A stretch of DNA of 64,000 bases from Actinoplanes campanulatus (GCF_014647795.1 NZ_BMPW01000008.1:62001-126000); one strand, 5' to 3'; counted from the stretch's first letter, positions 43,722 to 52,992 are shown. The notes: a model not told the origin generated them from the sequence alone. Translations and numbers: made by a program.

Positions 43722-44789
43722 ATGATGCGGGCGCTGGTGGTCACTGCTCCGGGCAAGGCCGAGGTACGTGAGGTGCCGATGCCGATCGCCGCACCCGGGC
43801 AGGTGATCGTCGACGTCGAGCGGGTCGGCGTATGCGGCACCGACGTCGAACTGTTCACCGGCGAGATGAGTTACCTGCACAGCGGGGCGTCGTCGTACCC
43901 GCTACGGCCCGGACACGAGTGGTCCGGAACGGTGCGCTCGGTCGGGGCGGGCGTCGGCGAGTCATGGATCGGGCGACGGGTCACCGGCGACACCATGATC
44001 GGCTGCGGTGACTGCCGGCGATGCCTCGCGGGGCGACATCACGTCTGCCCTGAACGGCATGAGCTGGGCATTCGCGACGGGCTCCCGGGAGCGCTGGCCG
44101 AGCGGATGGCGTTTCCGGCGGCCTACCTGCACCCGCTCCCGGACTCGGTGGACGCGGTGGCCGGCGCGATGGTCGAGCCGGCCGGCAACGCCCAGCGTTG
44201 CGTCGATGCCGCCGATCTCGCGGCCGGGGAACGGTTGCTGATCCTGGGCACCGGCACGATCGGCCTGCTCACCGCGATGCTGGCCCGGGCGCGCGGGCTG
44301 GAGGTGCACCTGCTCGGCCAGGAGCTGGAGTTCGCCCGGTCACTCGGATTCTCGCAATCCTGGGATGTGGCATCCCTGCCCTCAACAACCCTGCCCTCAA
44401 CAACCCTGCCCTCAACAACCCTGCCCACGCTGTCCTGGGACGCGGTTGTCGACGCCACCAACGCGCCGTCGATGCCGGGCCTCGCGATCTCGCTCGTCGA
44501 ACCGGGACGCCGGGTGGTCCACATCGGCCTGTCCGGGACACCCAGCATGATCGACACCCGGGACGCCGTGCTGAAGGACGTCACCACGGTCGGGATCCTC
44601 GGCGCGTCAGCCGGCCTCGCGGACGCCATCGCAGCATTCGCGGCGGGGGCGATCGATCCGCGGCCGCTGGTCGCCGCGACGGTCGGCCTCGAGGAGGCCG
44701 CGGCCGTCCTGTCCGGTTCACGCCCGGCAGGCGCGGGGCCCGGTCCGAAGATCCAGATCAACCCCCGGATCGCGTACGGGGGACGCTGA
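43722..44789 (+). CDS. Zinc-dependent alcohol dehydrogenase with a repeat insertion
   Basis: 355 residues. Zinc ligands: GVCGTD and GHEWSG at the catalytic site, and a structural-zinc loop GCGDCRRCLAGRHHVCPE. The NAD(P) motif is LILGTGTIGLL. Medium-chain dehydrogenases of this type oxidise polyols or alcohols. In the Rossmann domain, after GFSQSWDVASL, a PSTTL pentapeptide repeats three times, encoded by the 15-bp minisatellite at 44379; it lies where other members have only a loop and replaces part of the sequence after the first strands. Activity may be retained or altered. Confidence 0.88.
   Translation: MMRALVVTAPGKAEVREVPMPIAAPGQVIVDVERVGVCGTDVELFTGEMSYLHSGASSYPLRPGHEWSGTVRSVGAGVGESWIGRRVTGDTMIGCGDCRRCLAGRHHVCPERHELGIRDGLPGALAERMAFPAAYLHPLPDSVDAVAGAMVEPAGNAQRCVDAADLAAGERLLILGTGTIGLLTAMLARARGLEVHLLGQELEFARSLGFSQSWDVASLPSTTLPSTTLPSTTLPTLSWDAVVDATNAPSMPGLAISLVEPGRRVVHIGLSGTPSMIDTRDAVLKDVTTVGILGASAGLADAIAAFAAGAIDPRPLVAATVGLEEAAAVLSGSRPAGAGPGPKIQINPRIAYGGR
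44379..44423. repeat. 15-bp in-frame minisatellite, three copies
   Basis: CCCTCAACAACCCTG is repeated exactly at 44379, 44394 and 44409 inside the alcohol dehydrogenase gene, adding PSTTL units. A partial copy (CCCTG and CCCACGCTG) flanks each end. Identical copies indicate recent slippage. Confidence 0.95.
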
Positions 44790-44974
44790 CGCCCTCCCCC
44801 GCCTCGCGAGAGCGGGCCGCCTGATCTTCCGGAGCGCCGGCCGGTTCCCCTGCACATCGGAGAGGTGCCGGCCCTGGTCGGCGAGTGGAGGGTGAGCTCA
44901 CGCCGGTGATCACAGCGACACGCGCGGCGCTCCGGTTCCGCACGGCCCTCCTCCCGAGGGATCAGGATGGACCG

Positions 44975-45619
44975 ATGCCGCCACGGGTACTCCTCTTCAC
45001 CCGCACGACCGATTTCCGGCACGACTCGATCCCGTCCGCGATCGCCGCGCTCACCGGGCGGGACGACCTCCGGGTGACCGCCTCCGAGGATCCGGCCGAC
45101 ATCGCCGCCTGCGACCGTTTCGACGCCGTCGCCTTCGTCTCGACCTCGGGCGATGTGCTGGGCGAGCGGGCCCGGGACGCCCTGCGCTCGTTCGTCGAGG
45201 GCGGCCGCGGGTTCGCCGGGGTGCACGCCGCAGCCACCACCGAACCGTCCTGGGACTGGTGGCCGGATCTGCTCGGCGCCCGTTTCGCCGGCCATCCCGA
45301 AGGCGTGCAGCCCGCAACCGTCGACGTCGTTCCCACCGGCCATCCGTCGACAGCGCATCTGCCTGCGGCCTGGCGCTTCACCGACGAGTGGTACGCCTTC
45401 TCCGACGTCCGCCCCGGCTCCACACTGCTGCTCGGCGTCGATGAGTCCACCTACGCCCCGGCGGAATTCGGGATGCCGTCGCCGCACCCACAGGCTTGGT
45501 TTCGCGAGGTGGGCGCGGGCCGTTCCTGGTACACCGGGCTCGGCCACCGGGAGGAGGCCTGGTCGGACGCCCTCTTCCTGACCCACGTGGTCGACGGCAT
45601 CCGGTGGGCGGCGGCATAG
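44975..45619 (+). CDS. ThuA-domain protein
   Basis: 214 residues; ATG at 44975 begins MPPRVLLFTRTTDFRHDSI, the usual ThuA start. Family signatures include FAGVHAAATTEPSWDWWPDLLG, ARFAGHPEGVQPATV and SWYTGLGHREEAW near the end. ThuA proteins have a glutamine-amidotransferase-like fold and are linked to sugar (trehalose) utilisation in rhizobia; the chemistry is not settled. The same domain, apparently split, occurs in the first gene of this window. Confidence 0.9.
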   Translation: MPPRVLLFTRTTDFRHDSIPSAIAALTGRDDLRVTASEDPADIAACDRFDAVAFVSTSGDVLGERARDALRSFVEGGRGFAGVHAAATTEPSWDWWPDLLGARFAGHPEGVQPATVDVVPTGHPSTAHLPAAWRFTDEWYAFSDVRPGSTLLLGVDESTYAPAEFGMPSPHPQAWFREVGAGRSWYTGLGHREEAWSDALFLTHVVDGIRWAAA

Positions 45620-45627
45620 GCCCCGGC

Positions 45628-46545
45628 TCACGGCGTGGTCAGCACCTGCACCGACCGTAGATCGCGGTGGGCGGCGTGCACCTCGGCGATCTCGGCCAGC
45701 GCGTCCCGCCCGAGCGCCCGGTAGGCCCCGGTCAGCAGGGCCAGGCCGACCTCCCGGTACTCGTCACGGTCCACCCAGTGCAGCTCGCTCCCGACGGAGA
45801 GGGCGAGCGCCGGCCGGCCCGCGGCGAGTTCGCTCTCGGCGTCGGCGATCCACTCGGCCGCCTTGGCCGGATCCTTCTGGAAGGCCTCCAGGCGCATCCC
45901 CGACGAGGGCAGGTGCGGCTTGCCGCTGCGGGGCGGCAGCATCGGAAACAGCGAGACCGCGGTGCGCCGCCGTGTCCCGGACGCCCAGCGGGGTGGCCCG
46001 TCCTGCCGGAGCGCCTCGACGTCGGCGTCCGCATACCAGTCGAGGGCCTCGATCAGCGGTACGGCCCGTTCGGCGTCCTCCGGCTCGTCGCCGTAGTCGG
46101 CGAGGAACCGCTCGGTCTGCTCGCGGAGCACGCCGATCAGGGTCGGTGGCCGGGACGCCCAGGTCTCGGCGCTGTCGCGGGCGTAGTTGTGGGCGATCAG
46201 GGTGGGCAGTTGGGCGGGGTCGTCGTACCAGAGGCCGTAGTGCAACCCGTCCGTCCCGCCGCCCATGACGGTGACGAACTCGGCCGGGTCGCACCGGAAC
46301 CGGGCGTGCAGCCGCTCGTCGAGCCCGTCGCGGCCGACCAGATCCAGACCGCCGTCACGGAAGTAGTCGGTGACGCCCCACGCCGAGTGCTCCATCTCCA
46401 TGACAGCGGCCCGGTCGCTGGCCCAGAGCGCGGCGAAGACCGCCACGTGCCGGGGCAGGCGTAGCCCGTACACCCGCTGGACGCGTTCGGCGACCAGCGG
46501 AAACCGCTCGGTCATGGTGGCGAGGGCCGATTCCCGTGTCGTCAT
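45628..46545 (-). CDS. Hypothetical protein, possibly DUF2228-like
   Basis: 305 residues from ATG at 46545. The N-terminal part has RFPLVAERVQRVYGLRLPRH and later FVTVMGGGTDGLHYGLWYDD and LIAHNYARDSAETW. This layout resembles the DUF2228 group, which includes the ADP-ribosylation factor HPF1, but I am not certain. The C-terminal 80 residues are helical and TPR-like (AEWIADAESELAAGRPALAL). It has no signal peptide. A 54-codon frame ends 9 bp upstream on the same strand. Confidence 0.7.
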   Translation of the reverse strand: MTTRESALATMTERFPLVAERVQRVYGLRLPRHVAVFAALWASDRAAVMEMEHSAWGVTDYFRDGGLDLVGRDGLDERLHARFRCDPAEFVTVMGGGTDGLHYGLWYDDPAQLPTLIAHNYARDSAETWASRPPTLIGVLREQTERFLADYGDEPEDAERAVPLIEALDWYADADVEALRQDGPPRWASGTRRRTAVSLFPMLPPRSGKPHLPSSGMRLEAFQKDPAKAAEWIADAESELAAGRPALALSVGSELHWVDRDEYREVGLALLTGAYRALGRDALAEIAEVHAAHRDLRSVQVLTTP

Positions 46546-46554
46546 GCGCGGATC

Positions 46555-46719
46555 CTAGGCAGTCGTGAGGTAGCGGAGGTCACGGGCCACCTCGGAGTAG
46601 GCGACCGGATCGAGGTCCTCAGCGGACACGCCGGTCACCTTCTGGGGCACGTCGGGATCGTCCCAGTAGTAGCCGGGCGCGTACCGGATCTCGGCAGTTG
46701 TCGTTCGGCAGCACAGCAT
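46555..46719 (-). CDS. Possible 54-residue protein
   Basis: A short frame from ATG at 46719 reads MLCCRTTTAEIRYAPGYYWD... and ends in a helical VAYSEVARDLRYLTTA. GC3 is high from the Glu-Ile-Arg segment onward, so coding is likely, but the start is uncertain: GGGGAG abuts the ATG. It lies 9 bp upstream of the DUF2228-like gene and could be its small partner or the tail of a decayed gene. Confidence 0.5.
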   Translation of the reverse strand: MLCCRTTTAEIRYAPGYYWDDPDVPQKVTGVSAEDLDPVAYSEVARDLRYLTTA

Positions 46720-46778
46720 CTCCCCGCTTCGATCACTGGACCACGAAGGCTAGACCGGGGGTACGACAGAATGTCGGG

Positions 46779-47546
46779 GTGCAGATGTCCGTACTGATCG
46801 CCCAGGTCCCCACCGTCTGGGACGTCGCCACCAATCTGGCCACCTACCGTGAGGTCCTGGCCGAGGCCCGGCCCGGCGACGTGGTCCTGTTCCCGGAGGG
46901 GATGCTCTCCGGCTACGCCGAGGACCTGTCGCCATTGGACACCATCGATCCCGTGGAGATCCGCGCCGCCGTCCATCAGGCCGCCGACCTGGCCAGGGAG
47001 AAGCAGGTCCACGTGTTCTGCGGGTCCGTGCTGCCCGAAGAGCAGGGCTGGTCGAACGCCGCCCTGCACCTCTGTCCCGACGGCCCGCCGCACGTCTACC
47101 GGAAGATCAACCTGGCGATGAACGAGCGTGGCCGGATGACACCGGGTGACCGTCTGGAGACGACGACCGTGCACGGCGTCACCGCGGCGATCCAGCTCTG
47201 CCGGGAGATCCGCTTCCCGGAGCAGTGGCAGCATCTGGCCGCCGCCGGCGCGCGATTCCTCGTCTATCTGACCAACGCCGCGAACCCCCGCGAGCCGGAC
47301 GGTGTCTGGCGTTCCCACCTGGTCAGCCGGGCCGCCGAGAACCAGCGTTTCGTACTCTCCGCCAACATCCCCGATCCGGCGCAGCATTGCCCGAGCATGA
47401 TCGTTTCTCCGCGCGGTGAGGTGCTCGCCGAGCTGCCGATGGGCGAGAAGGGCCTGCTCCGGCTCACTTTCGACCCGGCCGAGTCAGGCGACTGGTATCT
47501 GAGCCAGCGCCGCCGTGACGTGATCTCGCTGACATATCACGGTTGA
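46779..47546 (+). CDS. Carbon-nitrogen hydrolase (nitrilase superfamily)
   Basis: 255 residues. GTG at 46779 has CAGAAT 6 nt upstream (leaderless); ATG at 46785 is the alternative. The Glu-Lys-Cys triad is intact: Glu40 (LFPEGML), Lys109 (VYRKINL) and Cys141 (QLCREIRFPE). Members hydrolyse amides, N-carbamoyl compounds or nitriles. The Arg after the Cys and the RFPEQW segment resemble amidase/carbamoylase branches. The substrate is unknown. Confidence 0.9.
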   Translation: MQMSVLIAQVPTVWDVATNLATYREVLAEARPGDVVLFPEGMLSGYAEDLSPLDTIDPVEIRAAVHQAADLAREKQVHVFCGSVLPEEQGWSNAALHLCPDGPPHVYRKINLAMNERGRMTPGDRLETTTVHGVTAAIQLCREIRFPEQWQHLAAAGARFLVYLTNAANPREPDGVWRSHLVSRAAENQRFVLSANIPDPAQHCPSMIVSPRGEVLAELPMGEKGLLRLTFDPAESGDWYLSQRRRDVISLTYHG

Positions 47547-47557
47547 GACCGCCCCCA

Positions 47558-47587
47558 CCGGCGGCCGATCCCACACACGGCCGCCGG
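47558..47587. terminator. Bidirectional hairpin terminator
   Basis: A perfect 10-bp GC-rich inverted repeat (CCGGCGGCCG and its complement) with a 10-nt loop, 12 bp after the hydrolase stop. It faces the convergent DUF2203 gene at 47841. The rest of this 294-bp gap shows nothing recognisable. Confidence 0.65.
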
Positions 47588-47840
47588 CCGGCCCCCTTGC
47601 GGTCCGGAGCTCGGCAAAACCCCGGCACCCCTTCATCGCACTGAACCGCCGCGTCAAGCAGAAACCCCCACTTATCTCTCACCCTGAGCGCAGCGAGACC
47701 TTCCCCCCTATTTCGTACGAGCGGCGACCAGAACCGTGGCGGCCACGCGAGGCGCTGCCCACTCGCGCCTGTGCCGCGCCCGCCGGGCTGAGCTGCCGGG
47801 CCGGGCTTTCCGATGGGGCCGTGACCGGCTGGGACGCCGG

Positions 47841-48215
47841 TCAGACGGCGTCGTCGGGGAGCGGGCGGCGGCCGGCGAAGCCGAGGTCGGCGCGGTGGTA
47901 CCAGGTGATGTCGGTGTCGCCTTCGAGCCAGCACAGCAGGACCGGGACGCCGTCCAGGTCGGCCGGGAAGTCGACCAGCAGCGGGGCGACACCTTTGAGT
48001 TCGGCGCCGGTCTCCTGGATCTCGGTCATCAGCTCGTTGAGGCGGGCCTCGGCGGCCTTGCGCTCCGGCAGCCCGCCCAGGCTGGTCGGCTCCCCGCCGG
48101 GGACCAGCGCGGCGGACAGCTCGACCATGTCGGCACGCAGGGTGATGACCTCATCGAGGACCGGGCGCAGCCGGGCCAGTTCGGTACGTGCTTCGGCGAG
48201 CGTGAACAACCCCAT
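47841..48215 (-). CDS. DUF2203 family protein
   Basis: 124 residues. A helical N-terminal coiled region (LAEARTELARLRPVLDEVITLRADMVELS) is followed by the family hallmark strand-rich C-terminus: VDFPADLDGVPVLLCWLEGD, TDITWYHRADLGFAGRRPL. DUF2203 proteins are widespread and uncharacterised. CAGACT 7 nt before the ATG suggests a leaderless transcript. Confidence 0.9.
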   Translation of the reverse strand: MGLFTLAEARTELARLRPVLDEVITLRADMVELSAALVPGGEPTSLGGLPERKAAEARLNELMTEIQETGAELKGVAPLLVDFPADLDGVPVLLCWLEGDTDITWYHRADLGFAGRRPLPDDAV

Positions 48216-48288
48216 ACCGCAGAGTCTGTCACCCAGGAGGGAACGGCCCGGCGAACACCCGCCGAGCCGTTCGGTGAACGTCGTGAGA

Positions 48289-49845
48289 TCAGACCGTCAG
48301 GGTCCAGGAGCCGATGGTGCCGGTGTCGGAGGAGTAGACGTCCTGCACCCGCAGCTGCCAGGTGCCGTCGGCCGCCTCGCTCGACAGGTTCGCCGTGTAG
48401 GTGGTCTTCACGTTGTCGGCGCTGTCCGAGCTGCTGCTGCTCTTCAGGGTGTAGGTGGAGCCGTCCGGCGCGACCAGGGTGACGACCAGGTCACCCCGGT
48501 ACGTGTGGGTGATGTCGACCGCCACGGTGGAGGTGGACGAGGCGGACCGCCCGCAGCCGGAGATGGTGATGGAGCTGGTCACCGCGGATCCGGCGTCCGG
48601 GATCGCGACGTCCGTACCGTTGGTGCCGGTGCATCCCGCCGGCGTCTCGCCGCCGCCGCTGTCGCCGACCTGGAGCAGCAGGTTGGGTGAGCCGGTTCCG
48701 GCGCTGGTGACCTTGCCGCTGACCGCGTTCGCGACGAGTGCCGACGCGACCTGTGCCGGGGTGTAGGACGGGTTGTCCTGGAGCACGAGGGCGGCGGCGC
48801 CGACGACGTGCGGGGTGGCCATCGACGTACCGCTGATGGTGTTTGTCGCGGTGGTGCTGGTGTACCAGGCGGAGGTGATCGACGAGCCCGGCGCGAAGAT
48901 GTCCAGGCTGCTGCCGTAGTTGGAGTAGCTGGCGCGGGCGTCGGTGCTGGTGGTGGCGCCGACGGTGATGGCGCTGGCGACCCGGGCCGGGGAGTAGGTG
49001 GAGGCGTTCGCGTTGTCGTTGCCGGCCGCGACGCCGTAGGTGATGCCGGCCGCGATCGAGTTGGCGACCGCCGTGTCGAGGCTGGTGCTGGCGCCGCCGC
49101 CGAGGCTCATGTTGGCGACCGCCGGCTTGATCGCGTTGCTGGTCACCCAGTTGACGCCGGAGATGACGCCGGCCGTGGTGCCGCTGCCCTCACAGTCGAG
49201 GACCCGGACGCCGACCAGTTGCACCGCCTTGGCCACACCGTACGTCGATCCGCCGACCGTCCCGGCGACGTGCGTGCCGTGGCCGTTGCAGTCGGTGGCG
49301 TCGCTGTCGCTGTCGACGAAGTCGTAGCCGCTGACCGCGCGCCCGCCGAACTGGCCGTGCGTGGTCAGGATGCCGGTGTCGATGATGTAGGCGTGCACGC
49401 CGAAGGCGGTGTTCGGATAGGTGTAGGTGGTCGACAGCGGCAGACTCTCCTGGTCGATGCGGTCCAGGCCCCAGGTGGCGCCGGTCTGGGTGCCCTCGGC
49501 CAGCCGGATGATCTGGTTCTGCTCGACGTAGGCCACGGCCGGGTCGGCGGCCAGCCGGGCGGCGTCGCTCGCGTCGATGCGCGCCTCGAAGCCTTTCAGA
49601 ACCTTGGCGTACACCTCTTCGACGGCGCCGTCGTACCGGTCGGCCAGTTTCCCGGCCCGGCTGCCGAGGGTGCTGGTGGTGCCGTCCTTGAGCACGACGA
49701 TGTAGCTGCCCTCGATGGCGTCGGGCGAGTTCGCCTGCCGGATGGCGCCGGTCGGCTCGGCGGCCGTGGCGGGCGCGCCGAAGGCGGCGAGCGTGGTGAC
49801 GGTCAGCGCGAGGGTGCCCATGCCGGCGATCGTTCGGAGTCTCAC
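48289..49845 (-). CDS. Secreted subtilisin-like serine protease with P-domain
   Basis: 518 residues from GTG at 49845, with GGGGAC just upstream. Layout: signal peptide (1-29), inhibitor I9 prodomain (about 46-115), S8 catalytic domain with Asp156 (YIIDTG), His189 (NGHGTHVAG) and Ser341 (SGTSMATPH), then a C-terminal P/proprotein convertase domain (about 405-518) with ITHTYRGDLVVTLVAPDG and ending GTIGSWTLTV. It is an autoprocessed extracellular protease, probably active in nutrient recycling. A 219-bp region without genes separates it from the divergent membrane protein. Confidence 0.95.
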   Translation of the reverse strand: MRLRTIAGMGTLALTVTTLAAFGAPATAAEPTGAIRQANSPDAIEGSYIVVLKDGTTSTLGSRAGKLADRYDGAVEEVYAKVLKGFEARIDASDAARLAADPAVAYVEQNQIIRLAEGTQTGATWGLDRIDQESLPLSTTYTYPNTAFGVHAYIIDTGILTTHGQFGGRAVSGYDFVDSDSDATDCNGHGTHVAGTVGGSTYGVAKAVQLVGVRVLDCEGSGTTAGVISGVNWVTSNAIKPAVANMSLGGGASTSLDTAVANSIAAGITYGVAAGNDNANASTYSPARVASAITVGATTSTDARASYSNYGSSLDIFAPGSSITSAWYTSTTATNTISGTSMATPHVVGAAALVLQDNPSYTPAQVASALVANAVSGKVTSAGTGSPNLLLQVGDSGGGETPAGCTGTNGTDVAIPDAGSAVTSSITISGCGRSASSTSTVAVDITHTYRGDLVVTLVAPDGSTYTLKSSSSSDSADNVKTTYTANLSSEAADGTWQLRVQDVYSSDTGTIGSWTLTV

Positions 49846-50064
49846 GTCCCCTGTTCCCTTTCGGTCGGTTCTGGAAGGGAGCCGTCGTCCCCCTAACGGC
49901 TTTCAGCAGCGGACACTACGGACGATTGGATCTATGCCGGTAGATCACGGGTGACCTATTCCGGTCGTGATATGCCCGCACATATCGGCCGAAGCACACA
50001 AGAGGGATATCCCTTGCATGCCCCCGCCGAGCCGCCTCGAGGAGATCTACTAGGTTGTGCATCC

Positions 50065-51615
50065 GTGCTGATCAGAGTGCGGGACACCGCGATCCGGACG
50101 CTCCTGTCCCCCTGCGGATGGATCGTGGGGGTGGCGATCTATCTGTTCGCCCGGTGGGCGCAGGCCCAATACGACGCCCTCAGCGTCGGCGCGTGCGACC
50201 TCGGCATCTTCTACCAGGCCGTGCAGGGCTGGGCGAACGGCGCCTGGCCGATGGTGCCGATCAAGGGGTACGTGCAGCTCGGCGACCACTTCTCACCGGT
50301 CTTCGCACTGCTGGCGCCGCTGGTGTGGATCCACGACTCGGCGATAACCCTGGTGTACGCCCAGATCGTCCTGATCTGTCTATCCGGCATCCCGATCTAC
50401 CACATCTTCCGCCGCCGCCACGGCATCGCGGTCGGCACCGGGATGCTCATCGCGTACCTGTGCAGTCATGCCGTGTTCGGCACCGTCGCCTTCCCGGTGC
50501 ACGAGGTGATGTTCGGCGCGCTGTTCCTGGCCTGGGGCCTGGAGCGGATGCTCGCCGGGAAGTGGACGCAGGCGACGATCCTGTCCGCGGCGCTGGTCAC
50601 GGTCAAGGAGGACGGCGGCCTGCTGTGCGCCATGCTCGGCCTCTACGCCCTGCTCAACCGGCGGTGGAAGCACGGCGGGTTCCTGATCGCCTGGGGCGCC
50701 TCGTGGTTCCTGGTGACGCTCAAGTTCATCATCCCGAACCTGAACCCGGGCGGCTTCACCTACGCCAAGGACTACCAGGCCAGCCTGCACGCGGACGGGA
50801 TCTTCGCCGGCATCCCGTACATGATCACGCACCCGCTCGAGATCCTGAACCTGATGACGAACGAGCCCGCCAAGCTCACCACCTGGGAACAGCTGCTGAT
50901 CCCGGTCGGCTTCGCGGCGCTCGCGTCCCCGCTGATCCTGATGATCGCGCCGGTGATGCTGAGCCGGATGCTGTCGTCGCGCGACACCCAGTGGTCCTCC
51001 GACCTCTACTACGACATGCCGCTCATCCCGATCCTGTTCGCCGCGGTCGCCGACGGCTTCCGCCGGATCGGCAGCCTCGTCGACCGGGCCCGCGGCCTGG
51101 GCCCCGACCCGGATCTCGCGATGGCGCCCCGCGGCACACCCGTCGAGGAACCGAAACGCCCCTGGTACCAGTTCCGCACCGCGACCGTCATGGCCGCCAT
51201 CGCCGCGCCGGTGTTCATCTTCTTCGCCGTCCAGGACCTTCAAAATCACAAGATCGTCGATTGGTACGAGGGGACGGCGGCCCCGTTCAACAACGCCACC
51301 GTGGTCGCGGAGGCCACCGACGCCCTCGAGCGCATCCCGAAGGGCGTCACCGTCCGGGCCAGCAACAACCTGCTGATCCCGCTGCTACCCACCAACGAGG
51401 TCACCCTGATCGGCTCGAACGTCGACAAGGGCGACTGGGCGGTCGTCGACATCTGGAACCCGAGCTGCCCGATCGGCCGCACCGAGATCCCGCAGATCAT
51501 GAAACAGCTCGACCAGATGGGCTTCCGCCAGGTCTACAACGGCGGCCGCATCATCGTCCTCCAGCGCACCGCCCCCGCCACCCAGCCCATCCGCGGCACC
51601 GGCACCGCCAGCTGA
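50065..51615 (+). CDS. DUF2079 multipass membrane protein
   Basis: 516 residues from GTG at 50065; TAGGTT lies 8 nt upstream, suggesting a leaderless transcript. The N-terminal helix is followed by the family motif YDALSVGACDLGIFYQAVQGWANG and LGDHFSPVFALLAPLVW; VHEVMFGALFLAWGLERM and LVTVKEDGGL are also typical. About 10 transmembrane helices are predicted, then a soluble C-terminal domain (about 400-516) with ASNNLLIPLLP. DUF2079 proteins resemble GT-C glycosyltransferases that use lipid-linked sugars; the acidic HFSP/KEDG residues may be catalytic. Confidence 0.88.
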   Translation: MLIRVRDTAIRTLLSPCGWIVGVAIYLFARWAQAQYDALSVGACDLGIFYQAVQGWANGAWPMVPIKGYVQLGDHFSPVFALLAPLVWIHDSAITLVYAQIVLICLSGIPIYHIFRRRHGIAVGTGMLIAYLCSHAVFGTVAFPVHEVMFGALFLAWGLERMLAGKWTQATILSAALVTVKEDGGLLCAMLGLYALLNRRWKHGGFLIAWGASWFLVTLKFIIPNLNPGGFTYAKDYQASLHADGIFAGIPYMITHPLEILNLMTNEPAKLTTWEQLLIPVGFAALASPLILMIAPVMLSRMLSSRDTQWSSDLYYDMPLIPILFAAVADGFRRIGSLVDRARGLGPDPDLAMAPRGTPVEEPKRPWYQFRTATVMAAIAAPVFIFFAVQDLQNHKIVDWYEGTAAPFNNATVVAEATDALERIPKGVTVRASNNLLIPLLPTNEVTLIGSNVDKGDWAVVDIWNPSCPIGRTEIPQIMKQLDQMGFRQVYNGGRIIVLQRTAPATQPIRGTGTAS

Positions 51616-51712
51616 CCGGCTCCCAAGGGAGTTCAGCGCCAGGAGGATCGTGGGCAGTGACGGGCCGGAGGCGATCGGGCGGCTCCGGAAAGTGTCGTAG
51701 GGGCGTGCCACG

Positions 51713-52444
51713 ATGGCGGGCATGGATGGGAGTGCGGTGCTGGACCGGCTGTTGGCCGACACGGAGACCGATCCTGACGTGCGCGGGGTCGTGCTGACCG
51801 GGTCGCATGCTCGGGGCATGGTCACCGCCCACTCGGACTGTGACGTCACCGTCGTGGTGGCCGGGCCGGCGCTGGCCCGGTGGCAGCGGGTGCGGTCGGC
51901 CGAGCTGGACCAGGCGGTCGTCACGGTCGAGGCCCTCGCCGACACCTCGGTGCACTGGCCACGCTACGGCTATCGCGGCGCCCGCGTCCTGCTCGACCGG
52001 CTCGGTGGTGGCATCGCCGACCTGGTCGAGCGGCAGGCCACTCCCACCGATGCGGAGGCCCGCACCTGGTCTCGGGACTTCCTGGACGCGTATGTGAACC
52101 AGCTCTACCGGGCGGTGAAGAGCCATCGGGACGGTGCGGCGGCGGCCGGCAAGCTGGACGAGCTGGAGAGCGTGCCGTGGCTGCTGTCGACGGTGTTCGC
52201 GCTGCACGGGCGGTTGCGGCCCTACAACAAGTATCTGGCCTGGGAGCTGGCCACCCACCCACTGCCGGGCCGGTGGAACGCCGCTCTGGAGCCGGGGCGG
52301 CTGCCCGGCCGTGCGCTGAGCCTCTTTCCGGCGGTCGCCGACCTGGCCCGCGAGCGGGGGCACGGCGACGTCCTCGACGGGTGGGGCGCCGACATCGCCC
52401 TGATCCTGCGGCAGGCGAGGCGTTCCGGTGTCAGCGGTCGTTGA
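51713..52444 (+). CDS. Nucleotidyltransferase-fold protein
   Basis: 243 residues from ATG at 51713; ATG at 51722 is an alternative. The NTase motif GSHARGMVTAHSDCDVTVVV (GS...DxD) is at about 30-50. The third carboxylate cannot be fixed by eye. The helical C-terminal half includes LYRAVKSHRDG and FALHGRLRPYNKYLAWEL, as in aminoglycoside-type or MNT-like nucleotidyltransferases. The target is unknown. The 3' end overlaps the convergent GrpB gene by 14 bp. Confidence 0.85.
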   Translation: MAGMDGSAVLDRLLADTETDPDVRGVVLTGSHARGMVTAHSDCDVTVVVAGPALARWQRVRSAELDQAVVTVEALADTSVHWPRYGYRGARVLLDRLGGGIADLVERQATPTDAEARTWSRDFLDAYVNQLYRAVKSHRDGAAAAGKLDELESVPWLLSTVFALHGRLRPYNKYLAWELATHPLPGRWNAALEPGRLPGRALSLFPAVADLARERGHGDVLDGWGADIALILRQARRSGVSGR

Positions 52445-52964
52445 GGCGGGCGAGCACGCCCTCGATGAACGGGGCCTTCCCCGCCCGGTAACGGGGCCGG
52501 TCGTGGGCGTCGGCTTCGGCCAGCGCCGTCTTGAGGCGGGCGTAGTCGGCGGCGTCCTCGGGGCATCGGCGCAGGTGGTCACGGAAGGCGATCAGTTTCG
52601 GCACCAGCGGATCGCTCTCCTCGTACACATGCAGGTGGTGTGTCCGGAGGCCGGGGTCCGGAAAGCAGAAACTCCATTTGCGGCCGGTCTCGTCGCCGGG
52701 CTCGGGCGCGTGCGCCCAGCCGATCCGCGCCAGCGGGGCGATCGCCGCGGCCCCGTCAGGGTAGGCGCCGATCCGCGCGGCCATGTCGATGATCGGTTTG
52801 GCCGGCAGGCCGGGGACCGCGGTGCTGCCGATGTGCTCGATGTCGCCGGCCAGCCACGGCCGGAGCACGGCGGTCAGCCGCCGGCGCTCGCGTTCGAAGT
52901 CGTCCGCCCAGGCCGCCCGGTGGGGCGCCATCCGGATCGGATCGCGTCTGTGCTGCGACGGCAT
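52431..52964 (-). CDS. GrpB family protein
   Basis: 177 residues from ATG at 52964; TATGGT 6 nt upstream indicates a leaderless transcript. Signatures are HIGSTAVPGLPAKPIIDMAA and KWSFCFPDPGLRTHHLHVYEE. GrpB has a nucleotidyltransferase-like fold and is related to the dephospho-CoA kinase fusion domain; its activity is not established. It converges with another nucleotidyltransferase-fold gene. Confidence 0.92.
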   Translation of the reverse strand: MPSQHRRDPIRMAPHRAAWADDFERERRRLTAVLRPWLAGDIEHIGSTAVPGLPAKPIIDMAARIGAYPDGAAAIAPLARIGWAHAPEPGDETGRKWSFCFPDPGLRTHHLHVYEESDPLVPKLIAFRDHLRRCPEDAADYARLKTALAEADAHDRPRYRAGKAPFIEGVLARLNDR

Positions 52965-52970
52965 CCGGTC

Positions 52971-52976
52971 ACCATA
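52971..52976 (-). promoter_or_regulatory. -10 box for leaderless GrpB transcript
   Basis: On the minus strand TATGGT lies 6 nt before the ATG at 52964. The AAA+ operon starts on the other strand at 52993, so its promoter overlaps this region. Confidence 0.5.
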
Positions 52977-52992
52977 TCGGGGTGGAGCTGAC

